64,000 nt of DNA. Source: Aquilaria yunnanensis (taxonomy: Eukaryota; Streptophyta; Magnoliopsida; Malvales; Thymelaeaceae). Shown here one piece after another: positions 1 through 11,859 of the stretch. The stretch lies in NCBI GenBank assembly GCA_039654915.1, contig CM077597.1:33144001-33208000 (forward strand), written 5' to 3'. The position numbers were made by a program, and so were the translations under genes. Within the stretch, counting starts at the first letter, position 1. Each line of letters starts with the position of its first letter. Below the pieces are notes generated by a model. That model worked only from the letters and a program-made list of their open reading frames with translations, did not search any database and was not told the DNA's origin.

Positions 1-1352
1 TTTTATTTTCAGGCATTGCAATTTGAAACAAGTAGGTTAGCATTTGTCATGCAAAGGCTTTAGAATGCTTTTATCAATATGAATGAAGAGGTTAGCATGC
101 TTGCTTGTTTGCTTTCATATATCCTAAACTTTAAAGGAAGCGGGGTTTACCTTTTGAAGATAAAAGACCTCGAGACATTCTAGGTAAACCTTCAAATTAT
201 GTGACAAATGCTTCTATAAGGGTAGATTGTTAGGCAGTACTATTTGTAATAAACTCCCTTACCAATAATAGAAACCTGTAGTGCCACTTATAATGTTGCT
301 TGTGCCTACTAAGGATCCCGCACAATCACCCTAGTCATCTTTACAAAGTCATGGCTACACATTCTTAACATTAGCATGGCAAGGCACAATGGTTAAGGAA
401 CACTAAGCTTGTAGTTATAAGACTAGCAAAGACTAGCAGGAAAAGTACGCTAAGGAGCAACATAGATTTTCAAGTCTGCAATTGAGAAACTAACCAAGCC
501 GCACTACTAAACTATTTACTTCTCAAAGTTGGTTCAAGTGTTCTCAATTTTGTTCATCAGTTACTTAAGATAAGGTCCTATACAGTACAATGCTAGAAGA
601 AGGTTTTGCTTTTATGAAAGCACACCAACACTGGTTCAGAAAAGGTTTCAGTAGCCTAGCCTTCCCTATATGTGTTCCATGCTTCCTGGACTAATAGGAA
701 TTAAGATGCATTGGCTAAGATAGTGCTTATTGATGAGTCTCAGAATAAGCTTCAATATAACGACAGTTAAATATACCTAGTTGGTTGGATATGAAATAAA
801 CTAAATGCATCTAGACTGGATATCACTAGACACTATCGTTATCCGCAATAAAAATTCACAAACAGCCAGACAAATGTCTTACATTGGATAATAATATTGC
901 AATCAAATTGATGTAAACAAAGTTCAAGTTATACGCGATGTCCAAATAGCCCCTTAAGAAGTTACATTCCAAAGTCTTTAGGTTCTTGATGAAGACCTTG
1001 AGTATCATTTAAGATAAGCATCTACACATTTGATTTTTCACAGAGTGTGTTAAAAAGGCTCAACAAAAAATCCAAATTATCCTCGTTAATCATCAATAGG
1101 TAGAACTAGAATTTGCATTAGTAATAACCACGTTGCTTAGCTAACAAAGTAGCACGATTCTACTATGAATGAATGCACAACTATTACCTTTACCTAAAGT
1201 TTGACAACATGTAGCTTTGGGGATCCCTACAACCATGTTAGAATTCTAAATCGGAACAAGAGTAGCTACTTTTCTCAACAACCAACACCTAAGCTCGATT
1301 TTCCTCTTCTAATTACAATCTCAATCAAAACTGCAATACAAAATATTTAGAG
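1..1352. other. AT-rich intergenic DNA, nothing recognised
   Basis: No ORF of convincing length or composition, no RNA gene and no transposon terminus was recognised on either strand. The stretch may be host intergenic DNA or a decayed repeat. Confidence 0.6.
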
Positions 1353-2152
1353 CCAAAATGCATGGTAGGTCCTCTAACTTGGGAAATTCATACGAGTTAG
1401 TCCTTTATCTTTCACTTAGTGCGTGTTAGTCCTCTAACTTAGCCAATTAATCATTTTGGTCCCCCAATTTTGCTAAATTAAGCAAATTAGTCCTATGTAG
1501 GATGGAAAGCATCCATGTGAGATAATGCCATATGTGGGGGTTGTCAGAAGTCCCATGTTTATAGAATTGATGATTTCCAAATTTGGCGAGGGGCAAGAGG
1601 CGGCAACTTGATGAGGGGTAAGATGGGAATGCAACGCATGAGACCGAAAGGAGGAAAGGTGAGATAGGGTTACAGTGTGTGAGACCGTTGACACATGCGA
1701 AGGCATAGAAGGGTGATGGCTACTTGGTGAGGGGAAAAAGGTGGTGAATTGGCACAGAGGTTGATCTGATGGAGGCGAGGAGGTGAATCAGATTCCACAT
1801 GGAGGCATGGGTGCGAATCAGATTTAATGAAGAAGATGGATTGAATAGAGGCAAAGAGGCGAATTGCATTTGGCAATGGTTTGATTCAATGAAAGAGCCC
1901 GATTTGACGAATGCAAGAAGGCGAATTGGATTTAGCAGAGGTGAAGAGAGACAAGGTATCAGTAGAGGTAGGAAAAAAAATAAGGATGCGCACACCACAT
2001 CAGCAAAAATTTTAACACCGTCTGGCCTTTCATCCATTTTGGACTAACTTTTTAACTTTATCAAAGTTGAAGGACTAACTCTTGTTGAGTCAAAGATAAA
2101 GGATTAACTTCTTCTAGTTGACAAAGTTAAGGGACCATATTCACATTTTTGC
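1353..2152. mobile_element. Non-autonomous TIR DNA transposon, about 800 bp
   Basis: The two ends are imperfect inverted repeats. The left end reads CCAAAATGCATGGTAGGTCC and the reverse complement of the right end begins GCAAAAATGTGAATATGGTC. Each end has clustered subterminal copies of a motif like TTAGTCCTCTAACTT, reading direct on the left (about 1366-1500) and inverted on the right (about 2039-2135). Arrays of this kind are seen in Mutator-like and other non-autonomous plant DNA elements. No transposase is encoded; short ORFs inside are chance frames. No clear target duplication was found, so the superfamily is open and the ends may be off by a few bases. Confidence 0.6.
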
Positions 2153-3417
2153 AAATAATTGTTAAAGTATTACAGGGTTCAATGGTTTTTATTTTGGGTT
2201 TTTGGCTGTTTTCAGGGAAGAAGAATGAAGGCAAAGGGTCGGCTTGGTTTTGAGTCTACTAGTGAGTTACATGGGAGAATTCAATTTTTTTACTGAGAAG
2301 TTACCTAACATTGATTAGTGATATCGAATTATATGATTTTTAGAAGTGAACACCTGAAGTTCGGAAATGAGCAAGAAAACTTGACAATTGGGTCCTTGAA
2401 GCATCATCTTCTCCCAAAATAAGCTTTTTTGGACTCACAGCAGCATGGTTAGACATATTTTGCCTCATGACAACATTAAACTATCATCACTCTCCAATTG
2501 TGGAAATCTTGCAACTGCTAGTTTGTAAATTTTATGAAATTTAATGTCTTTCATTTGTTATTCTAGTTTATTTCCCATATGTAATCCCACATGTTGTTTT
2601 CAACAAAGTTTACAAATTTTCTAGATCCATATATAAGTAGATCAGGTCATAGTAGTTCAGATAGGAATTAAGCATCACTTCCCTAGCAAATTAATTTGTT
2701 TCTTCACAAGTTTTCCCTTAATCCTTCTCCTGGATGTCTAAAGCTTTCAAAATTATTTATAAAATATTCTAAAAGTTAAAATAGCATCACTTCATAGAAA
2801 AGTGTTCCAATTGTTTTACATTGAGTGCAACAGGACTGGCAACGAGGGGAAGAGAAGTTTTTATATACACACATTGTCCAACAAATGATTATTAGCATTA
2901 AAACAAACTTTTGACACCCAAATGACTCATCTTCTGACAAGACATTCAAGGCTTGAGCTTGTAATCTAGCACTTATCTTATGTCTTGCTATATTTTGAGT
3001 AGCAATTAACAATGTTTCCATGTTATGTTCATTTGAATTCACTAGATAGTTCTATTGTTTCTAGTTTTATTTTAGGAAAACTAATGTGGGCAAATCCATC
3101 AATTATTTAATTTGCCATTTCCTTTGCACCTGTGATCAAATGGACAGGCCATGCCATCAATATTGATACAGCATTGAGACGAGTGCAATGCAAGTAAATT
3201 TGAAGTGGGTGACAGATAAAATGGAACCTACTCTGAGTAAATATATTTGTTGAGATCAAGCATGCTGTTTTAAAAATAAACTATAAGATTGTGAAAAAAC
3301 AAAGTGATCATCTCTGTAAATTGTGCTTTGAATTAGCTAAGATGTTGAATTATATAAGAGCCTGCAGTTGGTATTTTACAAGTGCCTTGTCGGCTAAAAG
3401 GAACTTATATGTAGTTT
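2153..3417. other. Intergenic DNA, nothing recognised
   Basis: AT-rich sequence with no coding region, terminal repeat or RNA gene that I can support. The 88-codon minus-strand frame at 2776-3042 has no recognisable domain. Confidence 0.55.
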
Positions 3418-3501
3418 TAACTACATTTAGCACAAGGAACACTTAGATCATAGTTTACTTATTGTGTCTACTAGGACTATTGACTTACTCTGATACCAAA
3501 C
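3418..3501 (-). mobile_element. Orphan retroelement leader with primer-binding site, left of element A's 3' LTR
   Basis: Read on the minus strand, the LTR at 3502-5534 is followed by GT and then TTGGTATCAGAG, the tRNA-Met-type primer-binding site. About 80 bases of leader follow, similar to the leader left of 32589 (shared stretch TTTAGCACAAGGAACA). A primer site belongs after a 5' LTR, but this LTR also has a polypurine tract and pol on its other side, so it serves as a 3' LTR too. The simplest reading is a tandem LTR-internal-LTR-internal product whose second copy was cut down to this stub. Confidence 0.7.
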
Positions 3502-5534
3502 TGCCACGGAGTGGGGCACCAGTGCCCTGAGCTGCTTAACTTGTAGGCCCTTTGGGACTGTGATCCACTTAGTTACTATTAGCTAACAATTACTTGTATG
3601 GTAAATTAAGACAATTTACATGCAACAAGTTTCTTGGCATACCTTGGAAGAAGATATGCAAGTGTTTGACCGGCCGATGCAAAAAAATAAGTAAACCATT
3701 TAAGAAAATATCATCGAGCATTCATTTAAAACATACTTAAAATGTGCCAAGACAATAAAATACTAGTTACTTCAACTTCAAGTAATAGCTTGTGCATACT
3801 CTACAGCACTAGAATGCACCCAAAAGTAACGGCTTGGTCTAACACCACAATATATCCTAATAGAGGCAATGTCTTAGTACATAAGGTACTATAAATATAC
3901 AAAGAAAAATTCTTAACCGAGATTAATCTCTTGAGCCCCACCTTTGAGCTATCAAGCTCCAAGTGCAAGCCCTTTCTTATCCTCGTTCACCATTTAGCCT
4001 TTAAATTGTAAAGGTATAACACTTAGTTAGTACAAAGCTTGACTCTCAATCAATCTTAAGATCTCAAGGATTCTAGCAAATAAGTACCTACAAAATGGAA
4101 ACTTAGCCTACAGCTATGCATTTAGTTGTTACGCCCAACATTAGAACCTGCACAACAAGCTTAAAGGAGTGCATACATGAACGTACTTAGTAAGGGTCAC
4201 TTAGGGTACCTATAACAAGCAATCATGCAAATATGGCATACAACAAGCAACCAACCAACCAACAATCATCACAAAAAATATAAAATAAAGGATATGTAAT
4301 GCATGAATGTATGATATGCAACACGCACAATCCTTGGGACTTTTTACACCTTAGGTGCCCTATTCCTGCCGTGAGCTTAAACGGCGGAGGTACTTGAGAC
4401 ACTGGCCCTCGTATCCTGAATCCTTTACCTCCCTTAAGTACTACTTACAGGTCCTAGCATAGGTTATCACCTTTTCTCAATATCTTACCTGTCTTACATT
4501 TAACTTATTGTGCAAGGTAGCCATCTTATGCGGTCCAACTTGCCAAGCACTTAGAGCCTAGCTTATAGCTTCTTAGTGGCTTACATAACAAACCACATGG
4601 TTTGGTTGGGATCCTCTTAGGTTTCTTATTCATTTTCCCAAAGGTGTATGACCTTTCACTTGGGCAAATGAAGACTCCAAAACCCACCTTACTCCCCTTA
4701 GTGCCCCCTTAACAACTTGAGCACTTTTAACCCCTGAACCACTCTACTTAGCCCTACCTTAACCATACCACTTCACTACCGCTTAAATAATGCATAATTC
4801 TCAACTTAGGAATGAGCCTTAGACCTAACCGAAGCTACGGAACATCATAGAATAGCCGAGGGATGTTAACCAAGAGATTAAGACATTTTAAGGTGCCTCG
4901 GGCTTAAGGGACTTAGGCCTTGGTGACGTCGTTGGTGATGCATCACCAAGGGCATCAATTCTCGGGTTTCCTAGAAATTCATTGGTGACACATCACCATT
5001 TCACGTTCATAATTCTTGTTTTCTAGCCTAAAATATCTAAACCACTCCACTAAGACATAATTCTTGTTTTCTTGCCTCTTAGGCCTTAAGTTCTCTTTTG
5101 CTTCAAAATGGCCACTCAACACACACTCAAAACTGTTTCCCCTTGGTCCTAAAGAATGTTCATAAGCCTCTTGGACCCTTGAGCCACTTAAGACGTATAT
5201 CGCTCAATTGAGCATTTAGTGTAATTTGTGCACTTTTCCTTCAGATGATGATTCTAATAGCTAGGATAACCTATGGTCCCAACTTAATTAGTAAAAATTC
5301 CTTACATGACTTTAATTTTATTAAAATTACAGACATACGGCTGACTTGGGTCAAAATTACCATTTTGCCCATTAGACTCTTAGTTGCCAAATCACACTTA
5401 GGAACTCATCTAAACTTTACTTAGCTTGTCTTTCTTACTTAATAAGGTGCTAACTTAAGGCACTTAAGTGAAAATACTTAAATAAAACACACTTAGCAGG
5501 TCAAAGCTAGTCATTGACTAGGAGAGTCATCACA
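3502..5534 (-). repeat. 3' LTR of element A (2033 bp, internally deleted)
   Basis: On the minus strand it begins TGTGATGACTCTCC and ends CCGTGGCA. It is homologous along its length to the LTRs at 11860-14473, 29636-31894 and 32590-35200. It is about 580 bp shorter than A's 5' LTR because the segment matching about 34105-34690 is missing; the junction lies near 5005. Confidence 0.85.
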
Positions 5535-5548
5535 TCCTCCCCTCCTTT
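5535..5548 (-). promoter_or_regulatory. Polypurine tract of element A
   Basis: On the minus strand AAAGGAGGGGAGGA lies directly before the LTR start TGTGATG. This is the usual plus-strand primer of LTR retrotransposons. Confidence 0.8.
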
Positions 5549-5578
5549 AGAAATTTGGTCCTCCAAATTCTGACTTAA

Positions 5579-8500
5579 TCAAGCAAAATCAATTGGATAT
5601 TGGCTTTGCATATCTTGCTCAATCTCCCAAAAGGCCTTTTCCTCCCCATGGTTAGACCATAGTACCTTGACCATTAGGATCCACTTTGTTCTTAGTTTTC
5701 AAACTTAGGGGTCAAGAAACTTGACGGGGAACTCTTCATAACATAGGTCATCCCTTACTGGAGTGATATATGAAGCTAACACTTGCCCGAGGTTCACAAT
5801 GCATTTCCTTAGGAAACTTACATGAAAGACATTGTAAACATGGGCCAAACTTTGTGTCAAAGCCAACTGATGAGCTACTTTCCCCATCCTTTTGAGGATC
5901 TCAAAAGGACCTATACATCTTGGAGCCAACTTAACCCCTTACGCAAACCTAGCTATACCCTTCACAAGAGAAACCTTAAGGAGTACTTTGTCCCCTACAT
6001 CAAATTCCAAATCTTTTCTTTGCATATTGAATTACGTGGCCTACCAATTCGAGGTAGCCTTGATCCTTACTTGGATCAACTTAATCTTTGTCGTGGCCTT
6101 GGTAATGATTTATGGGCCAACAACCACTTCATCTACCTTATTTTTGCAACAATGAAGCGTCACACACTTACACCCATACAAAGATTCATAGGGCACCATC
6201 TTAATAGCTTCTTGATAACTACTGTTATAGGGAAATTTGGTCAATGACAGGTGTTGGTCCTAATCCCCTCTAAAATCCATCACACAACCTTGCAACATGG
6301 CTTCCAAGGTTTGGTTCATCTGCTCAGTTTGGCCATTAGTCTAAAGGTGATAAGCAATACCTAGGCTCACAGTGGAACCCATAGCCCTTCGAAAGGCATT
6401 CCAGAACCTTGAGACAAAATTAGGATCTTTATCAGACACAATCTGATAGGGATTCTATGGAGTCTCACCACTTCCCGAATGTATAGTTGGGCTAACTTCT
6501 CCATGGTAAATGTAATCTTGATGGGGATAAAGTATGCTAACTTTGTTAACCTATCCACCACCATCCAAATTGAGCCATGCTGACTTCTTGTGTTGGGTAA
6601 CCTGACATAAAAGGACATGTGATGGATCCCAACTTTCTTTCCAGGAAGGGTAAACTTTGCAAATTTCCTAATGGCTTTTGGTGTTCTGCCTTCACCATTT
6701 GACAAGTAAGGCACTTAGACATATATTTATATATGTCCTTCTTAAACTTTGGCCACCAAAAAATGAGTCTTAAGGTCATGGCACATCTTATTCACACCAA
6801 GCTGAATACTAAGCTTACTCGTATGTGCCTCCTGTAACACTTGTTGCCTTAGATCACTTGGCACATAGAGTCAGTTACCATAATAAAGCAACCCATCTTT
6901 GTACTGAAATTCTTTCAGTATGGTACCATGTCCTTCCTCCCCAGAAACTTTCTTCAAGTTTGAGTCATTGTCTTGAGCTTCATTAACCTTACCTAGCCAC
7001 ACTGACTGAATCTCAATGACTTGAGCCATTTCATAGTCTCACCAAGTTTCAAATAAGACTGAGAACTATTCCACATTGGAACCTTCTAAGGTAGTAGTTA
7101 CTTAATCCATCGAAAGAATCAGCCTAGAAAACTTATGGCTTAAGGCATCGGCAACCACATTGCCTTTACTTGAACAATAGTCTATCGAATAATCATAATC
7201 GTTGATATGCTCGATCCACCTTCTCTGTCTCATGTTCAGGCCCTTTTGGGTAAAAAAATACTTTAGACTTTTTTTATCCATAAAGATTTTAAAGGACCTT
7301 CCATAATGTAATATCTCCAAAGCTTTAAGGCAAATACAATAGCTGCCAACTCAAGATCATGCACTGGGTACTTCAATTCATTATGCCTAAATTGCCTAGA
7401 CCCAGATGCAATCACTTGCTTATCCTACATTAACACACATCCTAATCCTATCCCAGATGCATCGGTATACACCACAAAATTCTTATGCAGATCTGGAAGG
7501 ATCAAGATGGGAGCAGAAATTAACTTTTCTTAACCTCCTGAAAACTTTCTTTACACTGACAAACCCAGATGAACTTCTATGTCATGGCAGTCAATGATGA
7601 AGCTGTCACAGAAAATTTCTCAAAGAACCTTCAGTAATAGCCTGCCAAATCCAAGAAACTTCAAATTTCACTTATAGTTGTTAGGCATTTCTACTTCACC
7701 ACTGCCTTACCTTTTCTAGGTCAACACTTAGTCCTTGAGCATTTATGATATGCCTAAGGAAAGGAATTTTGCTTGCCCAGAATTGGCACTTAGATGGTTT
7801 TGGATATTGTTGGTTATCTTTAAGCACTTGCAAAGATATCCTTAGATGTTTTTCATGTTCGTGAGCAGCCTTAGAGTACAAAAAAATATCACCAACAAAC
7901 ACCTAAACAAATTAATCTAGGTAGGGCCTAACAATCCGATTCATGGCATCCATGAAAATTTCCAGAGCATTAGTCACTTCGAAAGGCATAATTGTGCACT
8001 CATAATGCCCATACCTAGTACTGAATGAAGTTTTTAGAATATCTTCTTCCCTTACTCTTATTTGGAAGTATCTAGACCTTAGGTCTATTTTGGAAAAAGA
8101 CCTTTGCCCCTCTTAATCCAACAAATAAGTCATCAATCCTAGGCAATGGGTATTTATTCTTTACAGTTACTGCATTTAGTTTCCTATATTCTATACACAA
8201 ACATATGGTTCCATCTTTCATCTTCACAAAGAACACTCGGCACCCCACGGGGAAACACTTGGCCTTATACAGCCTTTGTTAAGCAGCTCTTCTAACTGAT
8301 TTTTCAGCTTATCCATTTCAAGTACTGACATCTGATATGATGGTATAGAGATCGATATTGCCCCAGGCTATAAGTATATGGAGAATTCAATCTCCCTATT
8401 TGGAGGTAACCCTAGGAGGTCTACAGGAAAAACATCTGGAAATAACTTGGCTATTGGAATTTCCTTACATTGCTCCCTACTACCACCCTATTTAATGAGA

Positions 8501-8960
8501 AATATACTTTCTCACTCATAATGGGAATGGACTCCATCAACTTGAGGTGCAAGCTTTTGGCACTACTTGCCAAACCGCCCGTGCAAGTCTCACTTACCCC
8601 CGAGACATCCTCAAGGGTGACCTTACAATTGCCACAGTCAATCTGGGACTTATACCTACTTAACCAATCCATTCCAAAAACAACATCATATAGGATTGAG
8701 GTTAAAACCCATAGGTCAACAAAACCTATGACCCCCTGACTCCAAAGGATACGTCTTAACCATTTCATTGGTGAAAATAATATTCCTCCCAGCAATCTTA
8801 ATAATTCTCATCTCATCCATCAAAGTTCTTGGCAATCCTAACTTAACAACCATGGTCAAAGAAATGATAGAAATAGTAGCGCCAGTATCAAACAAGACCT
8901 TAATACTACTATCCTGAACATTAAAGTCCTCTTGCATAGCTGTTGACTCTCTGGGTGTCT
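5579..8960 (-). pseudogene. Element A pol remnant (PR-RT-RNase H-integrase, degenerate chromodomain)
   Basis: Polyprotein for reverse transcription and integration, broken into many frames. Seen from the N-terminal side: aspartic protease with LFDTGAT (about 8885); then RT, where FVDD reads FVGD (7888-7899), so a catalytic aspartate is lost; RNase H with a C-terminal part ending near 7100 (VVADALSHKF); the integrase zinc region (CLTCQM, about 6700) and core (WMVVDRLTKLAYFIP, about 6560). The integrase tail near 5929-5705 (GPFEILKRMGKVAHQLAL) is followed, after a stop, by a chromodomain-like WILMVKVLWSNHG segment ending at the TGA at 5579. This tail is typical of the Del/Tekay chromovirus lineage. 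Multiple stops and frameshifts mean it is not functional. Confidence 0.85.
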
Positions 8961-9255
8961 GGCCCATCAAGGTAAAAACACATGGCTGCAAAAGTACGCC
9001 TATAGATCCATTTCCAGCTCTTAAGGCTCTTGGCCTTCCTTGGCCTTGCTCCTGCCAAAGCCTTGGGTACTCTCTGGCCTAATGCCCTGGCTGGCGGCAA
9101 TAATAATAGAGATTAGTCCCGAGGGTGCATGGTTTATGACCATGAAACTTCTGACACTTAGGGCAACATCCTTTCCCAATCTTATTCCTTTGTTTGAGGT
9201 ACCTTGGTCTCCTCCTGGGTTAGGCCTCTTGGCCGACAATCTTGAGTGCACCAGG
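8961..9255 (-). pseudogene. Element A gag, C-terminal part with zinc-knuckle remnant
   Basis: In one minus frame the segment YYCRQPGH is visible near 9090, a damaged CCHC nucleocapsid motif whose first cysteine reads tyrosine. The protease begins immediately downstream. The segment stops at the target site of the solo LTR at 9256 and resumes at 11437. Confidence 0.65.
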
Positions 9256-11436
9256 TGTAACGGCTCTCCAAAAATCTGGACATAATTACTGAGGTAACTT
9301 TAGTTATTTTAGTAATTTAATGTATTTAGAATATTTAATGCAAGCAAATTCTCGGTTTAATAAAGTATAGTAGCTTAAAAAGAACAAAATTGGTCATTTA
9401 AGTAAACTGGACCAAGAAGGGCATTTTAGTCATTTCATATAGTGACCTATTTTTATTTCACGGTTGGGTAGAGGATGGAAAATTATTAAATTTAAGGTAT
9501 AACAGTTTTTCGTAATTCCCACTCTACCCCGGTGAAATTGTGAATTGACTAAATTGTCTGAAAATGGTTTATGTGTAACCCTCAAAAGTATCAGGCCTGA
9601 ATTGCACGTATGTCAAAGCTGAGGACTGGGCGTGTAATTAAGGTGAAGGAGGATTCAGACGCGGAATAATTACGGTTTTGGTCCTAATTTTTCTGTGCGG
9701 CCTGTATGAGTCCCCGAATTACTATTATGTACAAAGAAGGCACCATGTGCGTGGCATGTGCCATTTAAGCCTACATAAGTTGACTTCCAATGCTTTGCTC
9801 GGCCATCTTCTTCTTCCAGCTCCAGACTACCCGAAACCTCTTTGCCCCCTTCGAAACTCCATAGCCTACCCAAATCCAAGCTCCAATCCATCAAAATCAA
9901 GCTTAATTAAGCAAATTTTTGAAGGAAAATCAAGTATGGAACCATCCTAGGCTTGAATTTCAAGCTATTTGTTCAAGTAAGTTTTGTTTTGTTCTTTCCA
10001 TGTTTTTGAGCTTCTTACAGATCTGTAGCTGCTGGAAAATCTGTTTTTAAGCTAGTTCTTGCTTGTTTATTAGGGGAAAAACAACAAGAAAAGCTTAGGA
10101 ATCAAGCTTAGGTAGAAAGGAACCCAAACCCGGTTTGATTCAAGGGTAAAAGTTAATTCAGTTATTTCTTGGTCTTGATTAATTCCAGGTTTTATAGGTT
10201 GATTAATCTGGGATTTATTGTGTTTAAATTAATTTCTGTTGAGCAAGAAATAAGAAATTAAAAAGGACCGATGAAGTTTTATATATGTGTCGGTACAAAG
10301 AAGGATACAAAACTGAGACCATAAGGACACTGAAATTGGTGTTTGCTTGCATTAATTATTCAAGGTAAGGGATTTTAAGTTCAAACTAAAATTGATGCAT
10401 TATGTATTTTTACAATGCATTAATTAAGATAATAAGAGGTGGACAAGAAGTGACTTAAGGACTATGTAATTAAATATCCCTTAAGTAAGTATACAGGATA
10501 CTAAGTATTCAAGATGGGCTTTGACGCTCAAGAGTATCCTAGCTAAGCTACCAAGCTTAGTAAGAATGAGCCACCAAGAACTCCTGTACAGTGTGAGTAA
10601 GGGTAAGTAATGGCAAGCCAAGCTTGCTAAGGCAAGAGTTAAGCTCTTGTAAGAAGGACTAAGTTGAGGATGGGTTCCCCGCCATAGAATCCGTACTAGT
10701 GGCCATTAGTCAAGACCTCATAACGTTTTGAGCTCACGTTAAGATGTGTATATATATTATATATGCTGGGTCCTAAAGTTTATTTTGCAGGTATTTAATT
10801 CCTTACTGAGAATTTATGATTCTCATTCCCCTAAGTATCACATTGTGCAGATACTAGTAGTGTGAAGCCTAACACCCACTGAAGGGTTGTTAAGCGAGGT
10901 TTTGGTGCAACCTTGACAGATACAGGCAAAGTGCACAAGGAGAAGTTGGACCTCTCATTTCTGGAGCTTCTGTGCTCAGGTGGGAGTTATTTTGATAGTC
11001 TCAAACTATGTATATGTTGGGTACTTAGGTACCAAAGAAATGCCTCTAGTTTGACTAGTGTGTATAGACTTACTTAGTGTATATATCTGTATATGCACTG
11101 TTGTTGCTTATGGATGTACATAAGTTAAGTGTTATGTGTACATAAGTTAATACTTGCAATTTAAATAAACATGTTTATATGACATCGGTATGTGTTTCCA
11201 GTGTTTTATGAATAAAAATGGAAAATGTTTTGAAAAGCTTTATTTATTAATTCTTTCCAAATGCCGAAGTTAAGCATGCATGGATTTATGTCATAAGAAA
11301 ATCAAGTAGTATAAAGTTTTAAACAACGCAAGTATTAGCTTAGCCATTTGCAACTAAGAGCAGGAATTCTAAATCCTGATTATCCTAAGATCCTGGGAAC
11401 ACCCTATATCAGGGTAAGCGAGAAGGTTCCCTCACA
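9256..11436 (+). mobile_element. Solo LTR, 2181 bp, Del/Tekay-related family
   Basis: Begins TGTAACGGCTCTCC and ends CCCTCACA. It is flanked by a perfect 5-bp duplication CCAGG (9251-9255 and 11437-11441) and has no internal region or second LTR. It interrupts element A's gag, which reads on at both sides. It shares with the A/B/E LTRs a block near 10800-10860 (TTACTGAG, then TCTCATTCCCCTAAG, then TTGTGCAG), which sets the plus orientation and suggests a related family. ORFs inside, such as 9678-9950, are non-coding LTR sequence. Recombination between two LTRs of a full element is the usual origin. Confidence 0.85.
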
Positions 11437-11859
11437 CCAGGACTTTTACTTCAATGGCCTTATCCTTGGGTTTCACCTCCATCAACTCCATTTCCAATGC
11501 CAAGGCCTTTTGAACGGCCACATGATAGGTCAAACCCCAATAACAATAAAAAAACTCATCCACTCCACTTTAAGTTCTCGAATGAACTTCTTTGCCTTAA
11601 GTTCATCCTCCCCGGCCAAATGAAGAGTGTACTAGAATAGAGAACTAAATTTCCTCTCATACTCATAGACCGTCAAACTCCCTTGAACCAACTCATCAAA
11701 TTCTATCCTCTACGGATCTTGGGCCTCCTCAATGTTGAATTCATTCCAAAAGTCCTTCTCAAATTCGGTCCAATCAAGTTCCTTGGGCTTTGCCCATTTC
11801 TACCTTTATTGTAAGACTTAAGCCTCTCCATGACATCTTTCCACCACAGGAAAGCCTTG
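11437..11859 (-). pseudogene. Element A gag, middle part (capsid-like domain)
   Basis: On the minus strand a frame reads KELDWTEFEKDFWNEFNIE and then FDELVQGSLTVYEYERKFSS. This is the gag domain signature of plant gypsy elements. Several in-frame stops are present. The segment lies between the solo LTR's TSD and the TSD of element B at 11855-11859. Confidence 0.7.

Noticed and set aside
5822..6247. Plus-strand ORF of 141 codons
   Set aside because: It is the shadow of element A's integrase on the other strand.
9670..9950. Overlapping plus and minus ORFs of 76-90 codons
   Set aside because: They fall in the solo LTR at 9256-11436 and have no family resemblance.
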